40,901 bases of DNA from assembly GCA_025463265.1 (NCBI GenBank), contig JAOBWH010000057.1:1-40901 (forward strand). The letters run 5' to 3'. The DNA comes from Ilumatobacteraceae bacterium. Its GTDB lineage: Bacteria > Actinomycetota > Acidimicrobiia > Acidimicrobiales > Iamiaceae. The stretch's first letter is position 1. The number at the start of each line of letters is the position of its first letter. This document shows, piece after piece, positions 25,941-32,858 of this stretch. Position numbers and translations under genes: made by a program. A model generated the notes under the pieces. The model was not told the origin of the DNA and did not search any database. It saw only the letters and a program-made list of their open reading frames with translations.

Positions 25941-26998
25941 TGCGCGACATCGCGGTCATCTCGTTCGCACAGACCCCGGCCCGTCGCTCGGTTCCCGAGC
26001 TCAACGAGGTCGAGATGCTCATGCCGGCGGTGCACGGTGCGTTGGAGCAGGTCGACATGACCATCGACGACATCGGGTTCACCTGTTCGGGCTCCACCGA
26101 CTACCTGGCGGGGACGGCGTTCAGCTTCGTGTCCACCCTCGATTCCGTCGGACCGTGGCCTCCCATCCAGGAGAGCCACGTGGAGATGGACGGGGCCTGG
26201 GCCCTCTACGAGGCCTGGGTGAAGCTCCAGCTTGGTGAGATCGACACGGCGCTGGTGTACGCCTACGCCAAGTCGTCGCCGGGCGACCTGCCGATGGTGC
26301 TGACCCGCCAGCTCGACCCGATCACCGTCGGGCCGCTCTGGGCCGACTCCGTCAGCCTCGCCGCCCTCCAGGCCCGGTCGCTGCTCGACAGCGGCAAGGC
26401 CACCGAGGCCGACATGGCCGAGGTCGTGGCCCGCAGCCGCAAGGACGCCCTCGGCAACCCGAACGCCCAGCTCGCCTGGGACCGCTCCGCCGAGGACATC
26501 CTCGCCGAGGAGTACCACATCGCCCCGCTCCGCAAGAGCGACTGCGCCCCCATCACCGACGGCGCCGCCGCCATCGTGTTGGCCGCCGGCGACGTGGCCC
26601 GCTCCAAGGTGAAGCGCCCGGCGTGGATCCGGGGCATCGACCACCGGGTCGAGCCCATCCACCTCGGGCTGCGGGACCTCACGATCAGCGCGAGCACCTC
26701 GATCGCCGCCGGCAAGGCCGGCGTGGCGGACGGCAAGGTCGACATCGCCGAGCTGCACGCCCCGTTCAGCCACCAAGAGCTGATCCTCAAGGAGGCCATC
26801 GGCCTCGGCGATGACACCACGATCAACCCCTCGGGCGGCGCCCTCGCCGCCAACGCCATGATGACCGCCGGACTCATCCGGATCGGTGAGGTGGCCACCC
26901 GCATCTCGAACGGCGAGGCCGACCGCGGCGTCGCCCACGCCACCAGCGGGCCGTGCCTGCAGCAGAACCTGGTGACCGTCCTGGAAGGTGAGAACTGA
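25940..26998 (+). CDS. Thiolase-fold lipid-transfer-type protein (Ltp4-like)
   Basis: A 352-residue member of the SCP-x/thiolase superfamily, recognised from the opening RDIAVISFAQTP, ITDGAAAIVLAAGDVA and the C-terminal INPSGGALAANAMMTAGLIRIGEV. Where thiolases have the nucleophilic Cys near residue 90, this protein has HVEMDGAWALYEAW, and the GHPxGASG His is replaced (ANAMMTAG). It therefore lacks the standard Cys/His pair and is unlikely to be a thiolase. The related Ltp2 is a steroid side-chain retro-aldolase that also works without that Cys, so aldol cleavage or a non-catalytic partner role is more likely. By order it resembles Rv3522 (ltp4), next to a DUF35 gene in the KstR regulon. Confidence 0.8.
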   Translation: MRDIAVISFAQTPARRSVPELNEVEMLMPAVHGALEQVDMTIDDIGFTCSGSTDYLAGTAFSFVSTLDSVGPWPPIQESHVEMDGAWALYEAWVKLQLGEIDTALVYAYAKSSPGDLPMVLTRQLDPITVGPLWADSVSLAALQARSLLDSGKATEADMAEVVARSRKDALGNPNAQLAWDRSAEDILAEEYHIAPLRKSDCAPITDGAAAIVLAAGDVARSKVKRPAWIRGIDHRVEPIHLGLRDLTISASTSIAAGKAGVADGKVDIAELHAPFSHQELILKEAIGLGDDTTINPSGGALAANAMMTAGLIRIGEVATRISNGEADRGVAHATSGPCLQQNLVTVLEGEN

Positions 26999-28167
26999 TG
27001 GGCAAGGAACGCGTCGCCGTCGTCGGCATCGGCCAGACGAAGCACGAAGCAACCCGCGGCGACGTCTCCGTCGCCGGTCTCCTCCGAGAGGCCGCCGGCC
27101 GGGCGCTCGCCGACGCCGAGATGACGTGGTCCGACGTCGACGCCGTCGTCATCGGCAAGGCCCCCGACTTCTTCGAGGGCGTCATGATGCCCGAGCTGTT
27201 CCTGGCCGACGCGCTGGGCTGCACGGGCAAGCCGATGTTCCGGGTGCACACCGCCGGCTCCGTCGGGGGCTCCACCGCCATCGTGGCCAGCCAGCTGATC
27301 TCCGCCGGCATCCACGAGCGGGTGCTGACCGTGGCCTTCGAGAAGCAGTCCGAGTCCGAGGCCATGTGGGCCCTCTCGCTGCCGATCCCGTTCACGCCCC
27401 CGCTGCACGCCGGCGCCGGCGGCTACTTCGCCCCCCACGTCCGCAGCTACATCCGCCGCTCCAAGGCGCCGGACCACATCGGCATGCTGGTGGCCCTCAA
27501 GGACCGCCAGAACGGGCTCAAGAACCCCTACGCCCATCTGCACGAGCCCGACATCACGTTCGACTCCATCAAGGAGTCGATGATGCTGTGGGACCCGATC
27601 CGCTACGCCGAGACCTGCCCGTCCTCCGACGGTGCCTGCGCGCTGGTGCTCGGCTCGGAGAAGGTGGCCGACGAGGCCGCCGCCCAGGGCCGCCAGCCGG
27701 CGTGGATCCAGGGCACGGCCATGCGGTCCGAGCCCACGCTGTCCGCCGAGCGCGACACGGTGCTGCCCCTCGGCGGCGCCCTGTGCGCCGCCGACGTCTA
27801 CAAGCAGGCGGGGATCACCAACCCCCGCAAGGACGTCGACGCCGTCGAGATGTACGTGCCGTTCAGCTGGTTCGAGCCGATGTGGCTGGAGAACCTCGGC
27901 TTCGCCGAGCCCGGTGAGGGCTGGAAGATGACCGAGGCGGGCGCCACCGCCCTCGACGGTGACCTCCCGGTCAACATGTCGGGAGGCGTGCTCTGCACGA
28001 ACCCCATCGGCGCCTCGGGCATGCTCCGCTTCGGCGAAGCCGCCATGCAGGTGCGCGGGACCGCCGGCGACCACCAGGTCGACTCGGTGCGCAAGGCCGT
28101 CGGCCACGCCTACGGCGGCGGCAGCCAGTTCTTCGCCATGTGGGTCGTCGGCAAGGACAAGCCCTGA
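26998..28167 (+). CDS. Thiolase-fold lipid-transfer-type protein (Ltp3-like)
   Basis: A 389-residue SCP-x/thiolase-superfamily protein (ERVAVVGIGQTKHE; SSDGACALVLGSEKVA; GGVLCTNPIGASGMLRFGEAA). The nucleophile position reads HTAGSVGGSTA, where a Ser appears to replace Cys, and the HPxGASG His is Asn (NPIGASG); a C-terminal Cys is kept. The run GAGGYFAPHVRSYIRRS and the EKQSESEAMWALS segment resemble the actinobacterial Ltp3 (Rv3523) type. Last gene of the coupled four-gene operon under operator C. Inferred role: with its DUF35 partner, carbon-carbon bond cleavage of a CoA-thioester in sterol or isoprenoid breakdown. The precise reaction is open. Confidence 0.82.
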   Translation: MGKERVAVVGIGQTKHEATRGDVSVAGLLREAAGRALADAEMTWSDVDAVVIGKAPDFFEGVMMPELFLADALGCTGKPMFRVHTAGSVGGSTAIVASQLISAGIHERVLTVAFEKQSESEAMWALSLPIPFTPPLHAGAGGYFAPHVRSYIRRSKAPDHIGMLVALKDRQNGLKNPYAHLHEPDITFDSIKESMMLWDPIRYAETCPSSDGACALVLGSEKVADEAAAQGRQPAWIQGTAMRSEPTLSAERDTVLPLGGALCAADVYKQAGITNPRKDVDAVEMYVPFSWFEPMWLENLGFAEPGEGWKMTEAGATALDGDLPVNMSGGVLCTNPIGASGMLRFGEAAMQVRGTAGDHQVDSVRKAVGHAYGGGSQFFAMWVVGKDKP

Positions 28168-28238
28168 CCGCCCATCCTCACCGGACTCGTCGGGCCACCG
28201 CCGGGCCGCCGCCGGTCCGCGGCGCGCTGGTGGGGCAG

Positions 28239-28244
28239 TAGGTT
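28239..28244 (+). promoter_or_regulatory. TAGGTT -10 box of the CASTOR/POLLUX-like gene
   Basis: TAGGTT fits TANNNT, in the 110-base gap after the Ltp3-like gene. It would give a leader of about 27 bases containing the ribosome site GGAGGGG at 28265-28271, six bases before the ATG. The gene is therefore probably transcribed apart from the steroid operon; no operator copy is present here. Confidence 0.4.
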
Positions 28245-28277
28245 CCCCGCAGTCAGGGTGGCTCGGAGGGGAACCAG

Positions 28278-30248
28278 ATGGTCAACGCAGAGAAGCGGCG
28301 TCGTACGGCGGTGCCCAAGGCGACCAGGTCGCCGGGGTCCGACGCGGCCTCGCCGGTCGGGGTCGTGAAGGAGGCGTCGGAGCCCAGCATCGGGGCCAAG
28401 CTCCGGTACCGGTTCGACCTGGCGCTGTCCCGTGGCCCGCTGGTGGTCATCGGCTACCTGGGGCTGGTGATGCTCGCCATCATCGTGGTGGCGTCGATCT
28501 TCATCTGGGCGTTCCAGCTCAAGGGCGTGAACGGCGGCGACCCCATCAACAACCCGTTCGACGCCTTCTGGCAGGCGATGCTGCGCGTCGTCGACTCCGG
28601 CACCTTCGCTGCTGACGCCACCTGGCCCACCCGGATCGTCGGCCTCTTCATCACGATCTGCGGCATCTTCCTCGCCGGCAGCCTCATCGGTCTCATCGCC
28701 AGCGCCGTCGACCTCCAGATCGAGCAGCTCCGCAAGGGCCGCTCGACGGTCCTCGAGACCGGCCACACCCTGGTCCTCGGCTGGTCGCCCCGCCTCCCCA
28801 CCATCCTCAGCGAGCTGGTCGAGGCCAACTCGAACCAGAAGAAGGCCGCGCTGGTCGTGCTGGCGAGCGTCCCCAAAGACGAGATGGAGGACGAGCTGCG
28901 CGTCCGCGTGCCCGAGACCGGGACCACCCGGGTGGTGTGCCGCACCGGCGACCCGTCGAGCCCGGCCGACCTGGCGATGGTGAACGTCCTCGGTGCCCGT
29001 TCGATCATCGTGCTGGCAGGCGATGAAGGCGACGCCGGGGTCGTGAAGGCGGTGCTCGCGGTGCGCAGCGTCGACCCCACGTTCTCGAGCGCACATGTGG
29101 TCGCCGAGCTCGACAACCCGGGCCACGCCGCCACGCTGCGGACCCTCACCGAGGGTCGGATCGTCACCATCCAGGCCGACGAGATCATCGCCGAGCTGAC
29201 CGCCCAGGCCTGCCACCAGGCCGGACTGGCCGCCGTGTTCCGGGAGCTGCTCGACTTCGACGGCGACGAGATCTACTTCACCGATGTCCCCGAGCTCGTC
29301 GGCGTGACCTACCGCGACGCACTGCTGGCCTTCGACACGTGCAGCGTGCTCGGCTGGATCCGTGCCGACGGCGTGGTGGAGCTCAACCCGCCGGCCGACG
29401 CCGTGTTCGGCAGCGGCTACGAGATCATCACCGTGGCCGAGGACGACGACACGGTCGTGTTCTCGGGTGTGGTGGCCGCCCCGGCGGTGAGCGTCGACAC
29501 GTCGGTCGGCTTCGACGAACCGGCCCAGCGCATCCTCATGATCGGCTGGAGCGACCTCGGCCCCGGCGTGCTCCGCGAGCTCGACGAGTTCCTCACCGCC
29601 GGTTCGACCGTGGACCTCGTCGTCGATCCGGAACTGATCTCGTCCGATCTCGACGAGCTGGACCCGGCCCTCCCGCAGACCGCGAACTGTGCGATCACCG
29701 TGCACCGCGGCGGTCGCGGCCCCGAGGCGCTGATGGAGATGGCGACCTCCGGCTTCGACCAGGCCATCGTGCTCGGCTACCGGGATCCGATCCCGGTGTC
29801 GGAGTCCGATGCGCGCACCATGCTCACGCTCCTCACCCTCGACAAGGCGTTCGCCGGTGCGGCGCAACGGCCCAGGGTCGTGGCCGAGATGCTCGACCGG
29901 GCCAACGTCGCCGTCGCCCAGACCACCGGGGTCGAGGACTTCATCGTGAGCGACGAGCTGTCGAGCCTGATGATGGCCCAGCTGTCGGAGCGCCTGGAGC
30001 TGCACAAGGTGTTCGATGAGCTCTTCGACGCCGACGGCTGCTTCGTCGCGCTGCACCCGGCGCCGCTGTACGCCGCGCTCGCCGCACCGACCCCGTTCGC
30101 CGAGATCGTGGCCGCCGCCTCCGAGCGGGGCCAGACGGCGTTCGGTTGGCGGGTCGCCGCCACCGGCGAGGTCGTGGTCAACCCGACCAAGGCCGCCACC
30201 GTGGCGCTCACCGCGGACGATCAGGTCCTCGTCCTCGGCCCCCGCTGA
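28278..30248 (+). CDS. CASTOR/POLLUX-like ion channel
   Basis: A 656-residue protein. After a charged N-terminus there are two long hydrophobic helices at about residues 58-80 and 117-140, separated by a pore-loop-like FDAFWQAMLRVVDSGTF. The soluble part starts with TGHTLVLGWSPRLPTILSELVEANSN, diagnostic of the CASTOR/POLLUX (DMI1) family. A second Rossmann domain starts at about 415 (RILMIGWSDLGPGVLRELDEF). Plant members are nuclear-envelope cation channels; bacterial members are presumed potassium- or calcium-responsive RCK channels of the cytoplasmic membrane. It is the second RCK-type channel in this window but has no RyR domain and no SLOG partner. Its last 28 bases overlap a convergent small gene. 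Confidence 0.88.
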   Translation: MVNAEKRRRTAVPKATRSPGSDAASPVGVVKEASEPSIGAKLRYRFDLALSRGPLVVIGYLGLVMLAIIVVASIFIWAFQLKGVNGGDPINNPFDAFWQAMLRVVDSGTFAADATWPTRIVGLFITICGIFLAGSLIGLIASAVDLQIEQLRKGRSTVLETGHTLVLGWSPRLPTILSELVEANSNQKKAALVVLASVPKDEMEDELRVRVPETGTTRVVCRTGDPSSPADLAMVNVLGARSIIVLAGDEGDAGVVKAVLAVRSVDPTFSSAHVVAELDNPGHAATLRTLTEGRIVTIQADEIIAELTAQACHQAGLAAVFRELLDFDGDEIYFTDVPELVGVTYRDALLAFDTCSVLGWIRADGVVELNPPADAVFGSGYEIITVAEDDDTVVFSGVVAAPAVSVDTSVGFDEPAQRILMIGWSDLGPGVLRELDEFLTAGSTVDLVVDPELISSDLDELDPALPQTANCAITVHRGGRGPEALMEMATSGFDQAIVLGYRDPIPVSESDARTMLTLLTLDKAFAGAAQRPRVVAEMLDRANVAVAQTTGVEDFIVSDELSSLMMAQLSERLELHKVFDELFDADGCFVALHPAPLYAALAAPTPFAEIVAAASERGQTAFGWRVAATGEVVVNPTKAATVALTADDQVLVLGPR

Positions 30249-30583
30249 GGAACGTTCCGCTCCGAGGCTGCGAGCCGCCAGCGCTCCTGCCACCATCGCC
30301 GTGCGATGCCGATGGCACATACGAGAAGCCAGCTGGAGAAGAGGGCCAGCAGACCCCTCGCGGAGGCGACCACCATCACCCCGATGCCGGGCACCAACCC
30401 GATGCCAGCGCGCACCCAGGAGATCCACGCCGCACGGACGGCGGGCAGGCAGATGGCTCCGATGAAGCTGACCAGATCCCATCGACCGGTCAGCGCACCG
30501 AGCAGTGCCGCAGCACCGAGCTCGAACGACAGCTGGTGCCGCCAGTACCGGTCAGCACCCACCGGCAGGAGCCAGGCCGTCAC
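30221..30583 (-). CDS. Small hypothetical membrane protein
   Basis: A 120-residue open frame of normal high-GC codon use with three hydrophobic stretches: LGAAALLGALTGRWDLVSFIGAICLP, IGLVPGIGVMVVASARGLLALF, and SWLLVCAIGIA followed by a basic RRWWQERWRL. No family recognised. Its 3' end overlaps the convergent channel gene by 28 bases. Upstream on the same strand is the Rieske oxygenase, 162 bases away. It is supported only by composition and hydrophobicity, so it could be spurious. Confidence 0.5.
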   Translation of the reverse strand: MTAWLLPVGADRYWRHQLSFELGAAALLGALTGRWDLVSFIGAICLPAVRAAWISWVRAGIGLVPGIGVMVVASARGLLALFSSWLLVCAIGIARRWWQERWRLAASERNVPQRGPRTRT

Positions 30584-30679
30584 CGCTCACCGTCCACGAG
30601 CACGAAGGGGCAGCACTGTTCGAATCGATTCCATGGGGGCTCCGTACGAGGTGGATCGACGAGGGCGCCAGACGAGCCC

Positions 30680-30708
30680 GTCGTATGCAACCAGTCGTAT
30701 GATAACTG
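30680..30708 (-). promoter_or_regulatory. AT-richer direct repeat in the gap between Rieske gene and small membrane protein
   Basis: GTCGTATG occurs twice (30680-30687 and 30694-30701, period 14), followed by ATAACTG. This is the most AT-rich patch of the 162-base gap and reads GTTATCATACGAC on the minus strand. It may be the promoter/operator of the small membrane protein. The spacing does not fit the KstR-like palindrome. Confidence 0.3.
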
Positions 30709-30745
30709 CACGGCCCCGACGACGTCAACGTGCGGGCAGGTGCGG

Positions 30746-31819
30746 TCAGGTCTTGTCGCCGTACTTGGCGGAGGCGGTGGCCTTGGCGGGGGACTCGCCC
30801 ATCTTCTCGGGCCAGTAGGGCGGCGGGTAGACGGTGCGGCCGTCCTCGATGGCCACCCCGGTCTCGTCCTCGACGTAGAACTGGGCGTACCACTTGCGGA
30901 ACTTCATGAACGGGCCGTCGTTGTCCGCAAGGGCGGGCCGGCTGAGGTGGGCCTTGTGCTCCCAGATCGGCATGTCCTCGGCGAACTGCTTGTCGACCTC
31001 GGCTGCGAAGGCGTCGCCGACGCTCGAGTTGATGGCGTCGTCGCCCAGGCTGCGCACGTAGAAGTGGAAGCGGGTCTCGGTCTGCGAATCGTCGATGGGG
31101 GTCGACGCCGTGACCAGGAGCGTGTCGATGATGCCGCTGAAGCGGACGATGCTCACCCCGGGCCCGTCGGCCAGCGAGTCGATGCGGCCGTCGACCACGC
31201 CGCGGGGCGTCGGGAACTTCTGGCTGGACTCCATGGAGGCCCGGTGCCCGACGGCCTCGTACTTCTCGATGACCGGGACCTCGGCCACGTTGTGCACGTA
31301 GCGGAAGTGGGCGGAGTCGACCGCGTTCTCGGCCATCTCCTGGATGCCGGCCTGCACCACGTGGTTCGTCTTCTTCGGGCCGCTGAACTCGCCGCCGTCG
31401 ATCTCGAGGACCGCCTCGACCTCCCAGGTCGGCGGCTCCTCGTGCGGGTGGTACCAGGCGTAGACGAAGCCGTTGCGCTCCTGGGCAGGGTAGGTGCGGA
31501 CCTTGGCCCGCTTGTTGGTGCGGTCCGAGTACGGGATGTCGCTGTTGGCGCCGTCGGCGTCGAACTTCCAGCCGTGGAACGGGCACATGATCTCGCAGCC
31601 CTCGACGGTCCCGCCGTGGCCGAGGTGCGCGCCGAGGTGCGGGCAGAACGCGTCCTGGACGTGGACGCCACCCTCCTCGTCGCGCCACAGCACGAGGTGG
31701 GTGTCGAAGTAGTACGCCGCCTTGGTCTGGGCCACTTCGAGGTCGGTGGACTCGGCCACCGCGAACCACCCGGAGGGGATGGAGAAGGGGTAGCGGCTCG
31801 GAGCGTTGCGTGCGGGCAT
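30746..31819 (-). CDS. kshA: Rieske non-haem iron oxygenase, KshA-like (3-ketosteroid 9-alpha-hydroxylase oxygenase subunit)
   Basis: A 357-residue terminal oxygenase. The Rieske [2Fe-2S] ligands are Cys59, His61, Cys79 and His82 (CPHLGAH, CPFHGWKF). The mononuclear iron site is His171 and His176 (ENAVDSAHFRYVH) with an Asp in EDMPIWEHK near residue 300. Length and layout match KshA, which hydroxylates C9 of 3-ketosteroids and opens ring B in sterol breakdown. Related cholesterol-desaturase (DAF-36/Neverland) type enzymes share this layout, so the exact reaction is inferred. No reductase (KshB) is in the window. The ATG at 31819 has AGGTGG five bases upstream (31825-31830), better than a GTG at 31828. 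It is transcribed alone from operator D. Confidence 0.75.
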   Translation of the reverse strand: MPARNAPSRYPFSIPSGWFAVAESTDLEVAQTKAAYYFDTHLVLWRDEEGGVHVQDAFCPHLGAHLGHGGTVEGCEIMCPFHGWKFDADGANSDIPYSDRTNKRAKVRTYPAQERNGFVYAWYHPHEEPPTWEVEAVLEIDGGEFSGPKKTNHVVQAGIQEMAENAVDSAHFRYVHNVAEVPVIEKYEAVGHRASMESSQKFPTPRGVVDGRIDSLADGPGVSIVRFSGIIDTLLVTASTPIDDSQTETRFHFYVRSLGDDAINSSVGDAFAAEVDKQFAEDMPIWEHKAHLSRPALADNDGPFMKFRKWYAQFYVEDETGVAIEDGRTVYPPPYWPEKMGESPAKATASAKYGDKT

Positions 31820-31848
31820 CGGATCCACCTGGGTCAGGGCGAACGAAA

Positions 31849-31868
31849 AACTAGAACGTGTTCTAGTC
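31849..31868 (-). promoter_or_regulatory. KstR-like operator D (Rieske oxygenase promoter)
   Basis: On the plus strand it reads AACTAGAACGTGTTCTAGTC, with core GAACGTGTTC at 31854-31863. The 14-mer at 31852-31865 is a full match to TNNAACNNGTTNNA. On the minus strand a TAGTTT -10 (31848-31853) begins inside the site, so binding would block transcription. The leader is about 20 bases and carries the AGGTGG ribosome site. Confidence 0.88.
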
Positions 31869-31937
31869 TAGCGGTCCGCCGGCCAGAAGTGAAAGGGCCG
31901 AAGGCCCCGGGCGGCATCCGAAGGCGGGCGAGGCGAG

Positions 31938-32807
31938 CTAGGCGAGCTGGAAGACCCGCATGGCGTTCTCGCGGAGGAACTTGGGCCACACCTCGTCCTT
32001 GAGGCCGACGTCGGGGAGGTCGGCGAAGATCCGGTCGAGGCTCAGGCCCATGGGGAAGTAGCCGGCGTACATGATCTTGTCGGCCCCGCGGGTGTTGGCG
32101 AAGTCGATGATCTCCTGCGGGTAGTACTTCGGGGCGAACGCCGAGGTCGAGTAGTAGAGGTTCGGCCACTTCAGCAGCAGCTTGACGGCCAGGTCGGCCC
32201 ACGGCTCGGCACCGTGGCGCATCACGAACTTCAGCTCGGGGAAGAACCAGCACACCTCATCGATGAGCATCGTGTCCTGGCAGGCGGACGGGACCCGGGG
32301 CCCGCAGATGCCGGTGGTGCAGGCGATGGGGATGTCGAGCTCGATGCACTTGGCGTAGATCGGGAAGAACTTCTTGTCGTTGATCGGCACCTGCGGGAGC
32401 ATCCCGGCCGGGAAGGCGATCGCCGACTTGATGCCCAGCGTCTCGTACGCCTTGACCAGGTCGCGGACGCCGGCCATGCCCTTGTTCGGGTCCACGCTGA
32501 ACGAGCCGATGAAGCGGTCGGGGTGGTCGGCCACCGCCTTGCGCTTGTCGACCCGCTCATCTCCGAACCCGACGCCGACCATGGCCTTCTCGATCCCGAA
32601 GTGGTCCATCAGCTTCAGCACGGAAGCCACCGGGTCGTCGCCGACCTCGGGGTGGGGCACGTCGCCGAACATGTACTGGGCCGGGAACTCGTGGTCCTTG
32701 GACTCCTCGCGCAGCTGCGGTTTGAGGAACTCGTACCACTCGCTCTGATCGCCCGACGGGATGTCGAGCATGAGGTCGATGATGCCGATGTCGGTGGGCA
32801 TGGTCAT
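31938..32807 (-). CDS. Amidohydrolase-2 family (TIM-barrel) protein lacking the usual metal site
   Basis: A 289-residue protein of the ACMSD-like amidohydrolase fold: DHPDRFIGSFSVDPNKGM, FPELKFVMRHGAEPW, NLYYSTSAFAPKYYP and GADKIMYAGYFPMG. The N-terminal HxH pair is replaced (GIIDLMLDIPSG), and the usual SDYP Asp is replaced by AGYFP, so only one His of the metal set remains. A metal-dependent hydrolase or decarboxylase activity is therefore doubtful, and it may bind a CoA or ring-cleavage intermediate or use other chemistry. The ATG at 32807 lies six bases after a TAGGTT -10 box, so the mRNA is probably leaderless. It stands alone between operator E and the Rieske unit. Confidence 0.8.
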   Translation of the reverse strand: MTMPTDIGIIDLMLDIPSGDQSEWYEFLKPQLREESKDHEFPAQYMFGDVPHPEVGDDPVASVLKLMDHFGIEKAMVGVGFGDERVDKRKAVADHPDRFIGSFSVDPNKGMAGVRDLVKAYETLGIKSAIAFPAGMLPQVPINDKKFFPIYAKCIELDIPIACTTGICGPRVPSACQDTMLIDEVCWFFPELKFVMRHGAEPWADLAVKLLLKWPNLYYSTSAFAPKYYPQEIIDFANTRGADKIMYAGYFPMGLSLDRIFADLPDVGLKDEVWPKFLRENAMRVFQLA

Positions 32808-32826
32808 CGCGTCAACCTACTCGCAG

Positions 32827-32846
32827 AACTAGAACGTGTTCTCGTT
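32827..32846 (-). promoter_or_regulatory. KstR-like operator E (amidohydrolase promoter)
   Basis: On the plus strand it reads AACTAGAACGTGTTCTCGTT, with core GAACGTGTTC at 32832-32841. The minus-strand -10 box TAGGTT is at 32814-32819, and the start codon follows six bases later, so the operator covers the -35/spacer. It sits 12 bases after the stop of the secreted DUF4214 gene. Confidence 0.86.
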
Positions 32847-32858
32847 CGCCGCCGTCGC

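Noticed and set aside
25940-28167. Ordinary acetyl-CoA acetyltransferases
   Set aside because: Both proteins have the fold but not the nucleophilic Cys or the GHPxG His, so a plain thiolase label would mislead.
30249-30258. GGAACGTTCC palindrome as a seventh operator
   Set aside because: It lacks the two-base centre of GAACNNGTTC and lies in the overlap of two convergent 3' ends, not at a promoter.
30612-30640. GTTCGAATCGATTCC, resembling a tRNA T-loop
   Set aside because: The flanking bases do not pair as a T-stem, and no cloverleaf fits.
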